DNA of 62,236 nt from Chlorobiota bacterium (GCA_016710285.1 JADJXR010000003.1:1-62236); one strand, 5' to 3'; shown: positions 1 through 11,169, counted from the stretch's first letter. The notes: a model not told the origin generated them from the letters alone. A program made the numbers and translations.

Positions 1-1053
1 GCGTTGCCGATTGCCCTGGCTGACGGGTTCCCAAATCGGGCGAGTTGTCTCCATCGATACTCAGTTTGCTAAGTACTTTGAAGGTGGATTGCGGGAAGAT
101 GAAGATTCGTTTTGCAGTGAATCGCCATGTTCTGAGGAGACAGAAGCCGCTTAAGGTCGGCCAGAAACAAGGGCCCGGGTGGTCTTACCACTTCGTTGGA
201 TGCGCCACCCTGATGGGGCGTGTTTGTTCCCGGCAGTATTGGTGATCCCCGTATGGTTTTGCACCCGTACCGGACCCATGAAGAACTACTCGTCTCGGGT
301 TGCGCCGTTGCGCGGCCAAAGCATCTTCGGTCATAAACCGGATGAACGCTGGCTTTGCGTAAAATAACAGTTCGCGACCCAAGCGTGCGGCAGCTCCAGT
401 CTTTGCCACCATTGCGGTCTGAGCGAAGAAGCTGGTGGAGTCCGTCGCAGCATGGGAGCCGCTTCCTCTCAACCATCGCGGCGGTCGTGGAGCCGCCACG
501 GTTCAGTTCTTTCCGTCTTGGCCGTCATCGGATAGTTCCGTGCGACCGAAGGGGCTGTGCCCGTGTTAAACAGCCGTCTGAATGATCTCCCTGGACCAGT
601 TCGCTGGAACAATCTCCCCACCTTGCCCCGAAAGGGCTTTCGTTGAAGTTACGACGAACATTCTACCGCTACTGGTCCGGGTGAGCCTTGCCAGACCTTA
701 TCGATTGCGTCCACGCTCTTGTCGTGTAGTGCGGTGAGATCCTCACCCAGGCACAGCGTTTGCAACCGCTCGTTGTAGTCGGCTTGCAGGCGATAGATGG
801 GCGATGCTGCGCCCGATGTTTGGGACAATTGCGCTCTTCCTCTTCCTGCCACGTCAAGCATCTTTGCGAATTGTTTTTCCGATTGCTCCCCACCGCTTCG
901 ATAATAATAGCGGAACTTATCAAGCCGCCTTTGTGAAGGCGTCAGGTAGGTATGTGCCAGCCAAACTTCTCGATCAACGAAACTCTTGACCGCTTCGTCA
1001 AGGAGTCGCCTGCTACCACTCCAACGACAGCTCGAAGTTGACTCTTTTCCCAT
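1..1053 (-). pseudogene. Major capsid protein, 5' part only, frameshifted (copy 1)
   Basis: Corresponds to the N-terminal three quarters of the capsid gene at 46,480-47,811. The start ATG is at 1051-1053 and the 3' end is cut off by the window edge. Many single-base indels break the frame into short pieces that still align to the intact protein. These are most likely assembly errors rather than a decayed gene. Confidence 0.85.
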
Positions 1054-1083
1054 GGGTCTCACCAGAAAGTTGTTTGTTCCCTG

Positions 1084-2359
1084 CTGCTGGCAGGCGTGGT
1101 TATACGGCGCAGGACTCCACAAGGAACCCGTTGTCAGCCGTACAGCAGGGGCTGTGTTATTATCAGTTTCAGTTGTCTCTTCGTTTATTTGGTTCCGGCT
1201 CTCACTCCCAGTCTCGCATCAGCCTTCGCCGCTTCGTTGTGAGCAACTCCCTACAAATGTCTGCGTTGTGCTGCTCGATGTGGTAAGGCTAATCAGCTTT
1301 ATCCTTCTGCGGTGGATAACCATACCCCTTCGCCTGCGGCTGCTTCTTCCTGCGATTTCACCGCGCTTGCACTCCAGCAATAGGTCGCTCGCCAGTGCCA
1401 GGTCGCTCGTTCTTGGAGTGGATAGGAACACGCTGCGCCTTGATGGTCTCCAACGTTGCCAACAGCCTTTGAGGCGGCTGCACAGTTCTGCGGTGTTGCT
1501 CGAGAGGTTGATGCCAGCAATAACCCGCTTGGTGATCTGCGAAAACTCGTCAACCAACGCCCAACCATACGCCACGGTAACTCTATCCCAGCGGTGGAAA
1601 AAGCCGGTGTCCCAGATAGAACAAAATTCACAACGCCCATTGGAACTGCCGAACAGTCGTTCAACGGCTCCGATGATCTCACGCTTCGGTGCTCTCCCGA
1701 GTAACGCGAAACTTCACTTCTGGCAGGTCACGCTCCCTGTTGCCCCTTGCCGTTGCTCACCCGCTTTAGTGATCCTTCCAGTGCCTCTTGGAACTGTTCG
1801 GGGTCATCCCTGCGATGAAGGCATCGGAAACCGAACGGATAGGCACGACCACGTTAGTGGCACGCCATTCCGCAGGGGTCGGGGTTAGTGATGCTTCTGC
1901 AATAACCCACGTCTTGATCTACGCCGCTGTTGTCCTCCGGTTGTAGCAGGGTGTGGAACCGTCCTGTGGAGTACCCGGGATTTCCCCGCCCGGATCATCC
2001 TCGTGTATCACGCCGCTGGTACTAATCAGCGGCGGCCATGTCGGGACGTGTTCGGCCCAGCGCCCACTTCATCCATGCGGACCCAACGTCAAGTGTCCAA
2101 CGCTGCGAGTCATAAGCTCTTCCAGTGCGGCCTTCTCTTCGGGGATTCCTTTCCGGTAGGAGCGGATAACGGTGATGAATGTACACGTCGGAGGTAGCCC
2201 TTTGCGATAGCCGAACTCGGTTGCGCTGGTGAGTAATCGCCGTAAAAGGTCGCCGTTCCAGGACTGCCAAAGCTCAGGATATAGCCGCCAACGCGGCCAT
2301 CACCCAACTGCCTTCACTTCCCCACAAATTGCGATAATGGTCTCCGGTGCTGTGTTCAT
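1084..2359 (-). pseudogene. Prohead protease/scaffold, frameshifted (copy 1)
   Basis: Indel-damaged duplicate of the intact gene at 47,845-49,110. The start ATG is at 2357-2359 and its fragments align in order with the intact protein. Read as a contig-end error. Confidence 0.85.
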
Positions 2360-2374
2360 GTTGAGCTGTTAGGC

Positions 2375-4521
2375 TTACCCCCGCCTGCGGGTTGGTTTGT
2401 GCTACGTCTGAAGCGTGTAGCGCTCCGTGGTTGGTTGATTACTCTATCCGCGTCCCATCTGCTTGGGTGAACATCCCTTCGTCATCTTCAACCTGCCCGT
2501 CTATCTTATGCGCTCCACGGACTCGCTTATCGCGACGAGTCGACCATGCACGTTTGAAGTCAGCCCTTACCATACCTCTTTTTGGCTAGCGTTTATCGTA
2601 ACTACTGCGGTGGTCCGTGCAATCAAATCGGCTTTGCAATTCGGAGTGAGTCTCGAAGGCTTTGGATCGCTTTGGATACCTCTGCTTCCGGTCGGGTCTT
2701 TCATCTTGCCAAACAACTCCTGCATCTCGCGATGAATCGTGTCCACTGGATTTCCTTGATAAAGGGGAAGAACTTTGTCGGCAGCCCGCTCCACTTGCTT
2801 GTCAAAGTCCGAGGCGTAACTCATCCCAATCATGGTCAACCGTGTCGAACGCGTCACGCATAGACCAGTCCACTAAGGCAGCGCGGTCGTTCGCTGTTGA
2901 CTTCTCCCCTTAACTCATCCGCTGCGTTGAACGGGTCTTTGCGCTCATCTTCATCAAGGGCAAAGGACCAGCGGGTACTCCCGGGGTTCCTTCTCAATGC
3001 ACGAAGCTCGCGCTGGATGGTCCACTTCAATGGCGCGGCATACTCAGCACGTGCTCAACCTTACACCAACATAGCGCGGCACGAACAGGCTCCGATCTCG
3101 CTGTGTCTGCCAGTAGCATCCGCATGGTTGCGGGCGGTCATCGCGTTCTCCACATCTTTCGCTTGCTGGCGTGGGTTGATCTGTATCCCCTTGCTGTGCG
3201 CTTCCTGTTGCGCTGGTTGCACGTTTGGTGGTCCCGGGCGGTAGTTGGGTAGGGTCTGGAGCTTTCCGGGACTTGAGGGTGATTGCCTAGGCGGCAGAAG
3301 GTCGGGACGGGGGAGCAACATATCTGCGCGGTTCGGGCGACTCTTCTAGTCCCCGTTCCCATCGGAGATCATTAATCTCGTTGCCAGACTGTTATCGGGA
3401 CAATTGGGCTTCATCCAACCGAACCTCTTCGGGGTTGTCCCACTCTATCGGCTCGTACCCGGCTGGTGACGTTTGGGGTCTGCCAGCACCGGAGAATCAG
3501 TTAGCGTGCCCACGCGCTTCGTTTCGCGTCAGGACCAATGGGCGCTGGAGTGTGTGCCACTGACCTGGCTGAAGCTCGCAGCTGGAGCGGCGGCATCGTA
3601 AGTTCCGGTTGGGGATACCCACGGCGGGGAGATCATTTACCACGCGTCGGTCCACGTTCTCCGCCATCTCTCGAGAGGTTGGGAAGGTTGCCCGTCGCAT
3701 CAGCAATGACGGCGTTTGCGTTGGGTAAAGTAAAAGGGGAAGCCACGTTATCCGTCCTGATGTTCCTGCAAGAACTCTTGTACGAAGGTCTTGCGGTCAG
3801 CAGGTCGCACCTCTGACGCTGGGATTCGATGAACAGCGGCGGGGATGCTCCGTTGCGAGAGTGGTTGGTTGGGTGTTCACGGACATCGTGAACCCGTCAG
3901 TAACCGAAAGGGCTGCGGTGATGCGGCTGCGACCGCGACCATTGCCCTTCCATCGTCCCCGATTCGGAGTCATCTGACTTAAAACAAAGCTCTTCCGGTA
4001 GGGTAACATCGTCACGAATTGGTGTCCCAGACCTCATAACCGCCGTTGCTGGCTGCCCCCACGCGCCCAGGGATTACCGTCACCAACGTCGCGGGGATCG
4101 CAGATTGGTTGCGGTACGCGCTTCCTCTCTCGGCATCCAAGGAACGCGGCCACGCGATGCTTTGCCCGGTACTCGATATGCCTTCGGAATACGCTCTTCC
4201 CACGTCAACCACGGGATCAGTGGTTCACGGGTTCTCCATCAACAACGCCATCCAGTGATCGGCTGGAGCTTCTCTTTCTTCCCCCTTGCTCTCTTCACGC
4301 GGGTCGCGAACGCGCCTTCCTCCAACCCCGCACGGGCTTCGGCCCTTTGCTCAAAGTAAGTGTAACTCACTCCGGAGAAGCGGGTCGGAGTGAAGGTGCG
4401 AAGGGTAGCGGCTCCGTATCGGCTGGCGAACCAACGGCCTGCCATCATGGGAGAGCTTCGCCGCAACACTGCTGATGCGACCGCTCGCCAATCGCTGTAA
4501 GGTATGTTCGTGGGTTGCCAT
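2375..4521 (-). pseudogene. Portal-MuF fusion, frameshifted (copy 1)
   Basis: Indel-damaged duplicate of the intact portal gene at 49,126-51,273. The start ATG (4519-4521) and the stop (2375) are conserved, but the reading frame is interrupted many times. Confidence 0.85.
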
Positions 4522-4523
4522 GT

Positions 4524-6042
4524 TTACACTTTCTGCATTGCCCGAACCAGTAGCGCAAGGGCTTCGGCGCGGTCGGGGCTTCGCCCGCCAATCGCTGCCT
4601 TTTACCTCGTCCTCCATGGCGATCTTGATCCTCGCACTGTCTCTCAAAGCGGTGCGCCTTTATCTCTTGATCGGCAGCTTATCCGGTGGGGTGCGATAGG
4701 GTCATCGCTGTAAGGGTCTAACGCTTCAAGCGCAGTACATTTCAGCCGCACGTTGTAGAACCCAAAGTTTCCTTGTTTGAATCCGCGCCCTGTTGCTGCT
4801 GCTGCGTTGGCTCCATAGACTCGATGTTCCCCGTCTTCAGGTGCATCGTATGCACTCCACCCACGCCAATCTGGTCAATGACAATCGGCACAAGACCGAG
4901 GTCGTCACTGGTTTCATACTCTCGCAGCACAAGGTTCGCAACATCGCTTCCCTTGGTCTGACTGCAGGACTGCGAGAGATCATCTATCCAACGACCGTAC
5001 GCCTTCACCGATCACCGTGTTGTCTTCACCCCACGGGCAACGTCTATCCCCATCGCGCTCAATGGCCCGGGCATGCCACCGCTTGCCTTGCGTGCGCTTC
5101 CCATCGGAGATGCGAAAGCTGCAACCACTCGGACGGGACAACCTGCCATTCATCGTCACGCACCCCGGTGCATATCCCCGTAAAAACAGTTGGCTGCGAA
5201 GAGGCTCCGGCGTTGCTTGAAGGTTTGCCAGATAGGTCGCGTCTGCCATCAGGTACGGGTTATCTGTCAAGCGTGCTGGGATGAACGTCCGGCTTCGAAG
5301 TAACTGTCTCCCTTCCCCGTGGCGTGTCAACCTCAAACGGGCTGCCGCTTGGCACTTCCACCGTCTCACCGTTCACCACTGAGAACCATCGCAACTCGCC
5401 CGGGTTGGCGGGGTGTGGGTGCTCTTTGTCTATCCACGGTGCGAGGTACTCCAACACCCAGCTGCCTTCGGTTGTCGTTGGCGGGTTGAACGTGCTGATG
5501 ACGCGGCAACGTTGCCCCGCACGGGCTGACCGGTTCCAACGGACGATGAACTCGTACTGCGTTCGGGTGAACTCTGTCACCTCATCAAAGACCTTCAAGT
5601 CGTGGGGTCGCCCCTTGTACTTGTTTTTGTCTTTTTCGTGTACGCAACTTCCGATCTCGATTTGCTGACCTGTGTCGAGCCGATAGATGCCGGTGTTCTC
5701 GTTGAGCTTCCCAGCGTCTTCGACAATCTCACGCAGCCGCTCAATGATGCTGCGAGCTTGTGGTACTCCCTGCGAAGGATAAGGAGCGGTGGTGGGCTGT
5801 CACCGCAGCACCTAACCCCAAGTCAGTTTTTCCGCCCCTGCGCTCCCCGTAAAACACTTCATCGGCAGCGGATGCAAGTGCCTGTTGTTGTGGGATGTTA
5901 TTCGGGTGCGGCTCCCAGAGCGGCTTCCTGATTGCGCTGCTTGTGCCGCCTCGAGAAGTCGAATCCTCAACACGGGCGTTTGGTAGCACCTTTGGATCGC
6001 ACGAGATTCAACATCGGATACAAAAATGGATGCGTTTTTCAC
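4524..6042 (-). pseudogene. terL: Terminase large subunit, frameshifted (copy 1)
   Basis: Indel-damaged duplicate of terL at 51,276-52,820. A stretch of about 110 residues (5260-5598) remains open and matches the intact protein. Other parts, including the Walker A region near 5,830, are split between frames. Confidence 0.85.
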
Positions 6043-6075
6043 CCGCTCGAATCGCTCTTTTTGTTATATTTGTAT

Positions 6076-6515
6076 ATGGCACATTTACCTCACAACCGGC
6101 GCACTTACGTGCGGAAATATCGAGACACCAACCGCGATTCCATCAATACCTATGTTCGGCAATGGCGCGCCGAGCGGAAGGCGTGGGCCGTCGCTCATCT
6201 TGGCGGCAAATGCGTGCAATGTGGCGCGGTAGATAACCTCCACTTCGATCATATTGACCCCGCAACAAAGACTTTCACATTTCCTCTGCTATCAACTCTG
6301 GGCTTGAAAAACTCATTCAGGAGTTGAAGAAATGTCAACTTCTTTGCGCTTCTTGTCATCGGCAAAAGACCATCAAAGAACTTTCATCAGCCAAGCACGG
6401 ATCACCCCGGATGTACAACCGTTACAAATGTCGTTGCGAGTTATGTCGGGGCTGGAAACGCGACTACGACGCTACTCGCCGTCTCCGTCGCGGGAAGCGG
6501 CCTCAAGAAGCCTGA
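6076..6515 (+). pseudogene. HNH endonuclease, one frameshift (copy 1)
   Basis: Duplicate of the plus-strand HNH gene at 52,854-53,294. One A is missing from an A-run near 6,268, splitting the gene into two overlapping frames. The N-terminal CxxC and the DH motif lie before the shift, and the CxxCH lies after it. Confidence 0.85.
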
Positions 6516-6840
6516 TTCCCTTATCTGCCATGACACCGTGGAGCGTGGCAAGCTCGGCGGCTGGCTGCTTCCTGATGTAGTCTGGATCACCTGCGACCTC
6601 CGCTTGCACCTTGAGAGTTGTGAGAAGGGTTGCCAAATACCCGAGAGTAACTCACCAGAAGTCGTGTTGCTTTTTTAGTGCAACTTGATGCATCGATCCG
6701 CTGAATCTGCTGCTTCCATCGAGAGACAAGGGATCTATCGATCTTGTAGTCCGCAGCAACTTCGCTGACGGATTGCCCTGCTAAAAGGGCTGCCGCGACC
6801 GCCGCTCCTCTTGTTCGCTATGCGCTTTCCCTCTTGGCAT
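6472..6840 (-). pseudogene. Terminase small subunit-like, frameshifted (copy 1)
   Basis: Duplicate of the gene at 53,251-53,622. Start (6838-6840) and stop positions are recognisable, but several indels between about 6,640 and 6,800 break the frame. Confidence 0.75.
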
Positions 6841-6845
6841 TGCTG

Positions 6846-7220
6846 CTATTTCTTTTCTTCCGTCGGCCTGCATCCTTTGCAAACAGGCCAATGATGAACA
6901 GGGCTACACTGAGAACCCCGTTTGCGCTTCCGTCGGGACTTCAACGATCCCAAGCGCGTTCAGCACCGTTGCAAGGCCTGCAAATGATTGCCCCGCTGTT
7001 GTCTTCCAGTTTCCCATGCCGCTTCTCAATAGGTTGATTAGTTGAACGATTGTCCACGCTGCTTTGATCTTATCTAAGAACGACACCTTAACCTCCCAAT
7101 CCCCAACAGGGTCGGACTCCATTGGGTCGGGTGGTCGTATCGGTGGGGATGCATCTGGAGCTGGCTCCATACCTGTCAGGGCTCGCGTGTCTCCACCGTC
7201 GTGATTATCGGCTCGCTCAT
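6846..7220 (-). pseudogene. Small membrane protein, frameshifted (copy 1)
   Basis: Duplicate of the 124-residue membrane protein at 53,628-54,002. The start is at 7218-7220. An internal stretch (6904-7170) is open, but both ends are out of frame. Confidence 0.75.
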
Positions 7221-7227
7221 GGCTCGG

Positions 7228-7484
7228 TTAGTTCAGGCTTGCGGGTCAGTATCTCCCCGCATTGGTTGCCGATGGCGCACCACGACTTGGTCTTGCACGG
7301 AGACGTTTAGGCTGCCTTGCCTCACTCTCACCGTCTCGGTGACAACGGCGCGGCAAAAGACCACGCCCGCAGGCTTTGCCAGTTCGTCTATTATCTCCAA
7401 CGATAAGTCTCCGAGGGTGTAGAGAGCTTGCTCTATCGCCTTAGCAAACGGCGAAGGTTCAACGTGGATCACCATCCTTGCCAT
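7228..7484 (-). pseudogene. Hypothetical protein, frameshifted near its 3' end (copy 1)
   Basis: Duplicate of the 84-residue gene at 54,010-54,264. It reads correctly for about 65 codons, then shifts frame close to its C-terminus. Confidence 0.7.
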
Positions 7485-7878
7485 CCGAAAGCGATAGCCA
7501 AGAAGCGGTGTCTATGTGGGTGAAGCTCCGATAACATCCAAGCCCGCCCATGTGCTCCCCGAATATCTTTCCTGCTTTGAGGTCTCGTTGCACCTCTTGC
7601 GGTGTCTTGCCTCGCACCACAAAGTCCGCCGCCGTGCCAAGCATGTGCTGCGAGTGTTTCGCGCCACCAATGGAGCGGTTGTAGGTTGGGGTTCGGTATC
7701 CGCTGTTAATATGAACCGGCGCGTCGTAGTACTCCCGAATCTTGTCCAGAAGTTCCACCGTCTCTGAAGAGATCAGCACCGTATCCGACCCATCACGGCA
7801 AGCGAACTCGCTCACCTTGAAGTGCCGCCCCACGGGCTGATCCCCGTCAGTGGTAACGCTGTAACGCTTGACTGGCAT
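7459..7878 (-). pseudogene. M15 peptidase with 87-bp downstream deletion (copy 1)
   Basis: Same gene as 54,347-54,745. Copy 1 lacks the 87 bp present at 54,286-54,372. The peptidase frame therefore loses its native last codons and runs on to 7459 with an unrelated tail, and the small membrane ORF at 54,249-54,359 is lost. All zinc-binding residues are still upstream of the deletion. Confidence 0.8.
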
Positions 7879-7950
7879 ACGTCCCCCGCTGGTTGTTGTG
7901 TATCCCTCACAATGATACGCAGGGGAGTGCGACGGTATCAAAACCGCCCG

Positions 7951-8272
7951 TTATCTCTCCATCGCCTTGCGCTGTTGGAAGTGCCTCTCGGCTGCGGATC
8001 GGTGAAGGTGAAACCCGTCGGCGATGCACTCCCCACGTCGGGTTCCTGTTCGTGATGTTGCGAGTGTCCCAGCGTGCTATCTGATACCCCAGCACCTCTG
8101 CGCCTGCAACCATCGCGCAAAGGATGTGGTTCTTCGATACTGCCAGCACTTCACCCCATCCCTCTCCTATCCAGACGATGGAGCCAACCCGATACGCGTC
8201 GGGGATTGGTGTCTTCGGGTTTTGTAGGTATGGCTTGCGGCGGCGTGGCATGGATGTAGTAACGTGGTCCAT
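7951..8272 (-). CDS. Hypothetical protein (about 106 aa), one frameshift in this copy
   Basis: This gene lies 11 nt downstream of the cas6e stop and is probably the last gene of the cas transcript. Each copy has one extra C at a different place: near 8,034 here, and near 55,030 in copy 2. Combining them gives a protein of about 106 residues. It starts at the ATG at 8270-8272 (residues MDHVTTSMPRRRKPYL) and ends with a basic, Gln/Arg-rich tail. The middle suggests a small beta-barrel-like fold. I recognise no family. It could be an unrecognised accessory of the Cas operon or the first gene of the lysis group. Confidence 0.6.
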
Positions 8273-8283
8273 GTTGGTGTGCC

Positions 8284-8835
8284 TTAGGTGAGGACTACCA
8301 TCCCACACCCCCAAGCCTTTCCCCTCCCTATCCCCTTCGCCACCGCTTCTTTGGCTCTCTCTTCATCGGTGATGACTACCACCCCACGGAAGTCAACAGC
8401 AAGCAGGCGTGCGCCGTTGCTCCCTTGCAGCCATTCCTCTTGCACCCTCTCCAAGCGGATCACCTCAAAGCCCGCACGCCGCAGCTGCTCCCCTGCCCAT
8501 TGCTCTTGCGAGCGTGACCCCTTCAACCCGAACCGCTTCCCCGTCCGTGACTCGCACCTCGTTGGGTTGACACAAAACCGCAGCTTGTGAACGCCCCCAC
8601 GCTCAACGATTGGCTCTTCAATCTCTGCCTTCTTGTGTAGGTATCCTTCGGCAAGCGTGGCATAGTCCCCAGCACTCTCGGAGCGCACAAGCACCGCACG
8701 CTCCACGTGGTCCACTCGGTAGGTGAGATGTTGCCCCCCGAATATGCGGCGCAGCGTCTGGTGCAGGCTGTACGGGTCTTGCAGGTCGTTCGTCGGGGCC
8801 TTGCGTGTGTCCAGCAGGTCTAAGTAGGTCAGCAT
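8284..8835 (-). CDS. cas6e: Cas6e-like CRISPR RNA endonuclease
   Basis: 183 residues, somewhat shorter than usual Cas6e/CasE/Cse3 (about 200-220). Family hallmarks are visible. DPYSLHQTLRRIF spans residues 20-32 and carries the conserved His25 (equivalent to the catalytic His of Cse3). NPTR is at 90-93, followed by a basic stretch GKRFGLKGSR. The C-terminal glycine-rich loop GIGRGKAWGCG is at 168-178. In the family this enzyme cuts the repeat hairpin of pre-crRNA and stays on the crRNA 3' end. The ATG overlaps the end of csf3 by 7 nt, so the two are translationally coupled. No array was seen in the window, so its RNA substrate is unknown. The gene is intact only in this copy. Confidence 0.87.
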   Translation of the reverse strand: MLTYLDLLDTRKAPTNDLQDPYSLHQTLRRIFGGQHLTYRVDHVERAVLVRSESAGDYATLAEGYLHKKAEIEEPIVERGGVHKLRFCVNPTRCESRTGKRFGLKGSRSQEQWAGEQLRRAGFEVIRLERVQEEWLQGSNGARLLAVDFRGVVVITDEERAKEAVAKGIGRGKAWGCGMVVLT

Positions 8836-9620
8836 GATGCAAGCTCCTTATTGATGAAGACGGGTGTACGGTATGCCCATCGGTGTGCGTAGTTGTCCAT
8901 GTGCCAGTATGGTGGCCGCCATCCCCCAAGCCCTGCGTCTTCAAGCCGTGGGATGATGCCGAAGTCTTTTAACGCTTGCCGCGCCGATACAGGCACAGCA
9001 CGCGCAAGGTGCGGCCCGCTCTCACCTTCTTGCGTCAAGACTTGCACCACCGTTCCCTCCCACTCTTTCACTTCCCAGCGGATCACCTCACCACATCCAA
9101 CATCGCTCCGCGCTCCGATGTGGGTGATCGTTTGCAGCAGTCGCATGATCTCACCCTTGTTGCCGATGCACCGCGCTTCCCACACATCTGCCAGATGCAT
9201 CGCGACAGGCACGCGGCGGGGTTGGTCAGGGCCGCCCCGTTCGTCAACCTTCGCAGGCATACCTCGCGTTGGCCGTGTCTGCGAGCCATCGCGGCTTCGC
9301 TTCAAGAACCAGCCAACACCGCTATACTCGACGTGCGCCGTCAAGTCCGAACAGATCGGCAGGCCTTCGACCTCCAACAGAGGCAGCGGCACGTTCACCG
9401 CCCGCTCACCTGTCAGCAGGTACGGCTTGCCCTCGGTGATGTCCGACGCGACAGCGTACGCAAGGATGCCGTCGAGTGAGTGCCACTCACTTCCGGCCTT
9501 TCGTGATCCTTGTCCAGTAATCGCACGCACAACCAGCGTGCGCTTCGATAGCTCTGTGTAAAGTTCAGCGCGTTCGCGCAAGAGCTGCTCCATACTCTTC
9601 GAGTGTGATAGGTTGGTCAT
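8829..9620 (-). CDS. csf3: Csf3/Cas5-like type IV backbone protein
   Basis: Up to 263 residues. The motifs match Csf3, the Cas5-like RAMP subunit of type IV complexes that caps the crRNA 5' handle. They are LDGILAYAV at residues 49-57, GWFLKR near 103-108 followed by a basic patch, WEARCIGNKGEI near 147-158, the glycine-rich GCGEVIRWEV at 175-184, and GWRPPYWH at 233-240. The start is uncertain. The first ATG (9620) overlaps the radical SAM gene by 56 nt, and a second Met (codon at 9591-9593) gives a 28-29 nt overlap. Neither has a clear Shine-Dalgarno. It sits between the radical SAM gene and cas6e in a gap-free operon. Confidence 0.8.
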   Translation of the reverse strand: MTNLSHSKSMEQLLRERAELYTELSKRTLVVRAITGQGSRKAGSEWHSLDGILAYAVASDITEGKPYLLTGERAVNVPLPLLEVEGLPICSDLTAHVEYSGVGWFLKRSRDGSQTRPTRGMPAKVDERGGPDQPRRVPVAMHLADVWEARCIGNKGEIMRLLQTITHIGARSDVGCGEVIRWEVKEWEGTVVQVLTQEGESGPHLARAVPVSARQALKDFGIIPRLEDAGLGGWRPPYWHMDNYAHRWAYRTPVFINKELASC

Positions 9621-11169
9621 TGGGTTCAGTGTGGTTTGTAGTGGTGCTACACGATGCCGCTTCCGGCTCCGGTGTAGCAGTCTCGTTGCGGCCTTGGAGC
9701 TTCTTCACCGTCGCACGATACGCCCGCTCCAATACCTCACGGGGATAGGCGTAGTCGAACACGTCCCACGGAAGCGGCTGATCTATCGGTAGATCATACT
9801 CATCCGCTTCGGCAACCTCTCGCAGCGTCGCAAGCTCGGGACGATCCCACTCTGCCATCATCTCCAACATCCGCGCCCCACCCGCTGGCGTTGCTCTCGA
9901 TAGTATCGTCGTTGCTGCTGCCATGTAGTCCCGCCGCCCCGTTGCTTGCGTCACACGCAATCGGGGGAGCTTCTCAAGGTCTTTGCACTGCCGTGCCTTT
10001 TCCAGCACGCCACCACCACAACCGAACCACTGCATCGGCGTGCCAGGAAGCGGTTGGAACGGTTGCCAGTGCAATGCAAGGTTCCGCCGCGTTGTCCCAT
10101 GTAGTCCGTCATTGATCCCACGGATCACACGCTTCAAGTCGTTGACCTCATTCCGCCGCTCCATCGGCAGCCCTGAAATCAAGTGCCACGCAGCACGACC
10201 GTAAAACCGCTCTTCCGTCTTGTTCAAGATGTCCACCGTGTCACGGATCAGCCGCGCATCGGTGAGGTATCCCTTACCAACAGCGCGACGCAATCGCGCC
10301 GAGACCCCTTCCACTCCAAAGGCGTACCGCTTCGTTCCCGGGACCCGTGCGTCGGGATTCGATAGCGTGGTGTCAAGTCTCCCAGTCCATCCGTTGTCAC
10401 GACCTCCATGCTGGCGCAATGCGGCGCGGATCACTCCGATCTCTGGATGGCTTTCAGCGTCACCCGCTTGCAGGTGAACAATCTTCGGAGCGGCTTCAAT
10501 CACCGGAATGATTTCCGCCGCGCTGTTCTCTTGTACTGGTGAGCGCCAACCAAGCGAACAGAACCCACACTTGAACTGGCAACCCCGCGCTATCTCGACC
10601 CGACGTTGCCCGTTGTGCGATACCTGTATTGAGTGCTTTAGCGTGATGCTGATGTCCTTCGCCCATGCTTGACGTATCCGGTCACGTCCCAGCACGTGAC
10701 GGCTTGGGACGTATACCGATTCAACAGCAGCAGCACGGTCCAAGAACCTTTCTCGATCACCCCCTACTGCGTCCCACGCTTCAAGCAGTTCCGGCAATGG
10801 CTCTTCCGCGTCCCCATGTACGTACAAGTCGAAGACATCAGCCATCGGCAGCGGGTTGTGAAGACCTTGACCACCAGCCCACACGAGTGGCCAACGCCCG
10901 TCGCGATCCTGCCTGCGTATCGGCATTCCCCAGTCGCGAAACGACTTGCCCCCCTCTATCATGCAACGGCTATCCATCACCGAGATGAACACCGAGTCGA
11001 ACGCCGTCACCGGTTCCTGCGTGAACTCTTCAGCCACCATCTCAAGACCGTATGGCGCACCTATCGCACCAAGTACCGCCAACGGAAAGATCAGCCCGTG
11101 TGGCTCTTTTACGTCGTGGGTTTCTTCCAACATTCGCCACGACTTGAAGCTCGATGCAAACACCCTCAT
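9565..11169 (-). CDS. Radical SAM enzyme embedded in the cas operon
   Basis: 534 residues. The radical SAM cluster motif is C197-x3-C201-x2-C204 (sequence ARGCQFKCGFC), which binds the 4Fe-4S cluster that cleaves SAM. The roughly 190 residues before it look like the B12-binding-type N-terminal module of large radical SAM proteins: VWAGGQGLHNPLP followed by DLYVHGDAEEPL. No cobalamin-binding DxHxxG was seen, so B12 use is uncertain. Later blocks such as YAFGVEGVSARLRRAVGKG and HLISGLPMERR fit the SAM barrel. Its ATG overlaps the methyltransferase stop by 4 nt and its end overlaps csf3, so it is co-translated with cas genes. Substrate unknown. I know of no radical SAM protein as a standard type IV component. 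Confidence 0.88.
   Translation of the reverse strand: MRVFASSFKSWRMLEETHDVKEPHGLIFPLAVLGAIGAPYGLEMVAEEFTQEPVTAFDSVFISVMDSRCMIEGGKSFRDWGMPIRRQDRDGRWPLVWAGGQGLHNPLPMADVFDLYVHGDAEEPLPELLEAWDAVGGDRERFLDRAAAVESVYVPSRHVLGRDRIRQAWAKDISITLKHSIQVSHNGQRRVEIARGCQFKCGFCSLGWRSPVQENSAAEIIPVIEAAPKIVHLQAGDAESHPEIGVIRAALRQHGGRDNGWTGRLDTTLSNPDARVPGTKRYAFGVEGVSARLRRAVGKGYLTDARLIRDTVDILNKTEERFYGRAAWHLISGLPMERRNEVNDLKRVIRGINDGLHGTTRRNLALHWQPFQPLPGTPMQWFGCGGGVLEKARQCKDLEKLPRLRVTQATGRRDYMAAATTILSRATPAGGARMLEMMAEWDRPELATLREVAEADEYDLPIDQPLPWDVFDYAYPREVLERAYRATVKKLQGRNETATPEPEAASCSTTTNHTEPNDQPITLEEYGAALARTR

Noticed and set aside
986..1888. A 300-residue plus-strand frame in copy 1
   Set aside because: Antisense to the damaged protease and capsid genes, and not open in the clean copy at 47.8-48.7 kb. 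Created by indels.
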